This document shows, one piece after another, positions 4,978-6,041 of a stretch of DNA of 6,041 bases. A program made the translations under genes and the position numbers. The stretch's first letter is position 1. Every line of letters begins with the position of its first letter. Under the pieces are notes generated by a model. That model ran no database searches and was not told the origin of the DNA. It saw nothing but the letters and a program-made list of their open reading frames with translations. Source of the stretch: Pyrobaculum sp. (GTDB taxonomy: Archaea > Thermoproteota > Thermoprotei > Thermoproteales > Thermoproteaceae); assembly GCA_009903905.1 (NCBI GenBank), contig WYEI01000153.1, positions 1 to 6,041 on the forward strand. Direction: 5' to 3'.

Positions 4978-6041
4978 CTGCGTCTAACACATTTCTCAAC
5001 AGCATCCGCTGACCTTTCTCCATCTTCTGAATCCTCGCCGCGTAGCTGACAACTCCGCCTCGGAGGGCCAGCCAAGCCGCGTAAGCCGCCAAGGTGGATT
5101 TCCCAACCCCCTTCGGCCCCCGCAACACCACCACGCCGTATGTGGCGAGCCTCCTCAACACCTCCTGAACTACTTCATTAAACCGGCTGGTTTCAACCAG
5201 CCGAAACACCCCTTCTGCCACAGAAACCGCCGGTGTGCCGCCCTTCACCCGGAAGTTGTCGTAGAGCTGACCAGCCTCCACCTCCTCCACCGAGAGGACG
5301 CGGACGGGAAGCCCCCTCCTCTTTAGTCTCTCCTCCACACTATCGAGTCTCCTCCTAACCTCCTCCAGCCTCTTCTCTATCTCGGCTAGTTTGCTCTCCA
5401 CCAATTGTCTTACGGCCTCTTCTATCTTCTCCAGCTCTCCCCTCTTCATGTGTTGGGCAAGCTCCTGGTTGAGCTCCTCCTTAGTGACTAGTTCACCTCT
5501 GGCTAAGGCGGCTAGGTTTTTCACCAAGGCCTTGAAGGTTTTGACGTCCATGCCCCACTCCAGCGCCACCTGATCTACAACCGCCTCGAGGCGGTCGTCG
5601 TCTATGTACAGCTCGGCCTCGAGGGCCCTCCTCACGAGCATGGCGAAGCTGGCGGCTACCTTATCCCGCGGCTCCCTCCCACCGGCGAAGAGCTCCAGGA
5701 GGCGGGCGGCGAAGTCCCCCAGCGCCTCCCCACCCGCCCCTACAGCCTTCTCAAGAAACGCGAGGAGGGGCCCGGCGGCGCTTGGCGCCACCGCCTGGAG
5801 GACCGCCAAGACGGCGAAGGCCGGGGAGAGGAGATCCGCCAGAAAGGCAGATGCAATCTTAAAGCGGAGACCTCCCAGAGCCTCCTTCGCCGCGTCTTTA
5901 AGCCCCACGGCGCCTGGGCTTAGGGCGAGGAGGGCGTCTCTGCCTTTCTTTAGCTCCTCGACCTCCCCCGGCCTTAGGAGCTTCGGCGAGATGCCCTCGC
6001 CGAGCCCCCTGTGCTCCACCACGGCAACCCGCAGGAGCTTC
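4859..6041 (-). CDS. Large P-loop NTPase, N-terminal part (coiled coil, Walker A and B); start beyond right edge
   Basis: The frame is open from the window edge to TGA at 4859-4861. GTG 6022 is the first start inside the window, but upstream codons KLLRVAV keep the same style. The edge base 6041 is G on this strand, as needed for an ATG, GTG or TTG at 6043, so the true start is probably just outside. Residues 1-195 (counted from 6022) are helical and Ala/Leu-rich. 195-236 form a coiled coil (EEAVRQLVESKLAEIEKRLE). 302-310 are Walker A, GPKGVGKST. 353-359 RLVAVFD is a Walker B-like strand, with Pro rather than the usual acidic residue after the Asp. After Y367 the sequence changes to RARRICRDDAGGGRRGVCRA and stops, a typical out-of-frame tail, while the neighbouring frame continues sensibly. 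Hence this is the N-terminal part of one split gene, not a separate protein. Either the gene is broken, the base is an error, or a frameshift is made during translation. Confidence 0.85.
   Translation of the reverse strand, partial: KLLRVAVVEHRGLGEGISPKLLRPGEVEELKKGRDALLALSPGAVGLKDAAKEALGGLRFKIASAFLADLLSPAFAVLAVLQAVAPSAAGPLLAFLEKAVGAGGEALGDFAARLLELFAGGREPRDKVAASFAMLVRRALEAELYIDDDRLEAVVDQVALEWGMDVKTFKALVKNLAALARGELVTKEELNQELAQHMKRGELEKIEEAVRQLVESKLAEIEKRLEEVRRRLDSVEERLKRRGLPVRVLSVEEVEAGQLYDNFRVKGGTPAVSVAEGVFRLVETSRFNEVVQEVLRRLATYGVVVLRGPKGVGKSTLAAYAAWLALRGGVVSYAARIQKMEKGQRMLLRNVLDAVEEVRLVAVFDPSPLEFYYRARRICRDDAGGGRRGVCRA
4918..4925 (-). other. Frame-break point joining the two NTPase parts
   Basis: On the minus strand the codons read TTC TAC TAT, then A (4921), then GAG CCA GGC. 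Skipping the A gives EFYY-EPGAYAETTQ, a smooth join eight residues after the Walker B Asp. The break lies in TACTATAGAG, which is not a mononucleotide run, unlike the other breaks in this window. A base anywhere in the few codons around could be the extra one; 4921 gives the cleanest join. Confidence 0.65.
5184..5203. repeat. Inverted repeat inside NTPase coding sequence, 9-bp arms
   Basis: CGGCTGGTT (5184-5192), two bases, AACCAGCCG (5195-5203), all nine pairs perfect. It encodes part of the segment FRLVETSRFNEVV just before Walker A. The two-base spacer makes a DNA palindrome or cruciform more likely than an RNA hairpin of full length. It may be coincidental codon usage, since the sequence is fully explained by coding. 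Confidence 0.6.

Noticed and set aside
1..6041. CRISPR array, intact insertion sequence or rRNA gene
   Set aside because: No regularly spaced repeats, no transposase motifs and no rRNA-like sequence were seen on either strand.

Overview
The window looks like an accessory, paralogue-rich stretch of a hyperthermophilic crenarchaeon, most like Pyrobaculum or a relative in the Thermoproteaceae. The evidence is moderate-to-high GC coding sequence rich in Ala, Leu, Arg, Val and Glu, archaeal TATA-like boxes in short AT-rich gaps, an apparently leaderless start, and broken genes of the kind known for the paREP families of P. aerophilum. This assignment is inference from style, because no marker gene is present.

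Right two thirds (about 2047-6041, minus strand): one very large gene for a P-loop NTPase, in two overlapping reading frames. Its N-terminal part (6041 to about 4922) has an all-helical domain, a coiled coil, a Walker A motif and a Walker B-like strand. Its C-terminal part (about 4920 to 2047) has the rest of the NTPase core and some 900 residues of helical, solenoid-like sequence. Ignoring one base (A on the minus strand, position 4921) joins the halves into one protein of about 1,324 residues counted from GTG 6022. The frame is open to the window edge, and the last base fits a start codon two bases outside. The layout resembles STAND-type regulatory ATPases, but the family is not identified.

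Middle (about 600-2046): no clearly intact gene. It holds two short, uncertain overlapping minus-strand frames (796-948 and 596-802) and plus-strand protein-like remnants with stops and frame changes (about 1049-1211 and 1556-2040). It also holds an AT-rich strip with a 9-bp tandem repeat and a TATA-like box, then a GC-rich sequence (1343-1418) able to fold into a long bulged stem, a candidate small RNA. A second TATA-like box lies inside an inverted repeat (1437-1455). The plus-strand remnant ends almost exactly where the large minus-strand gene ends.

Left edge (1 to about 492, minus strand): the 5' part of another protein gene that runs off the window. Its body is clearly coding. Its best N-terminus, an ATG at 492 with a T-rich TATA-like box about 25-30 bases upstream, is one base out of frame, and the break coincides with a run of four C (four G on the coding strand) at 410-413. 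A similar G-run break occurs in the plus-strand remnant (1684-1688). The common theme is single-base frame disruption in lineage-restricted genes, either from mononucleotide-run slippage and decay or from sequencing error.
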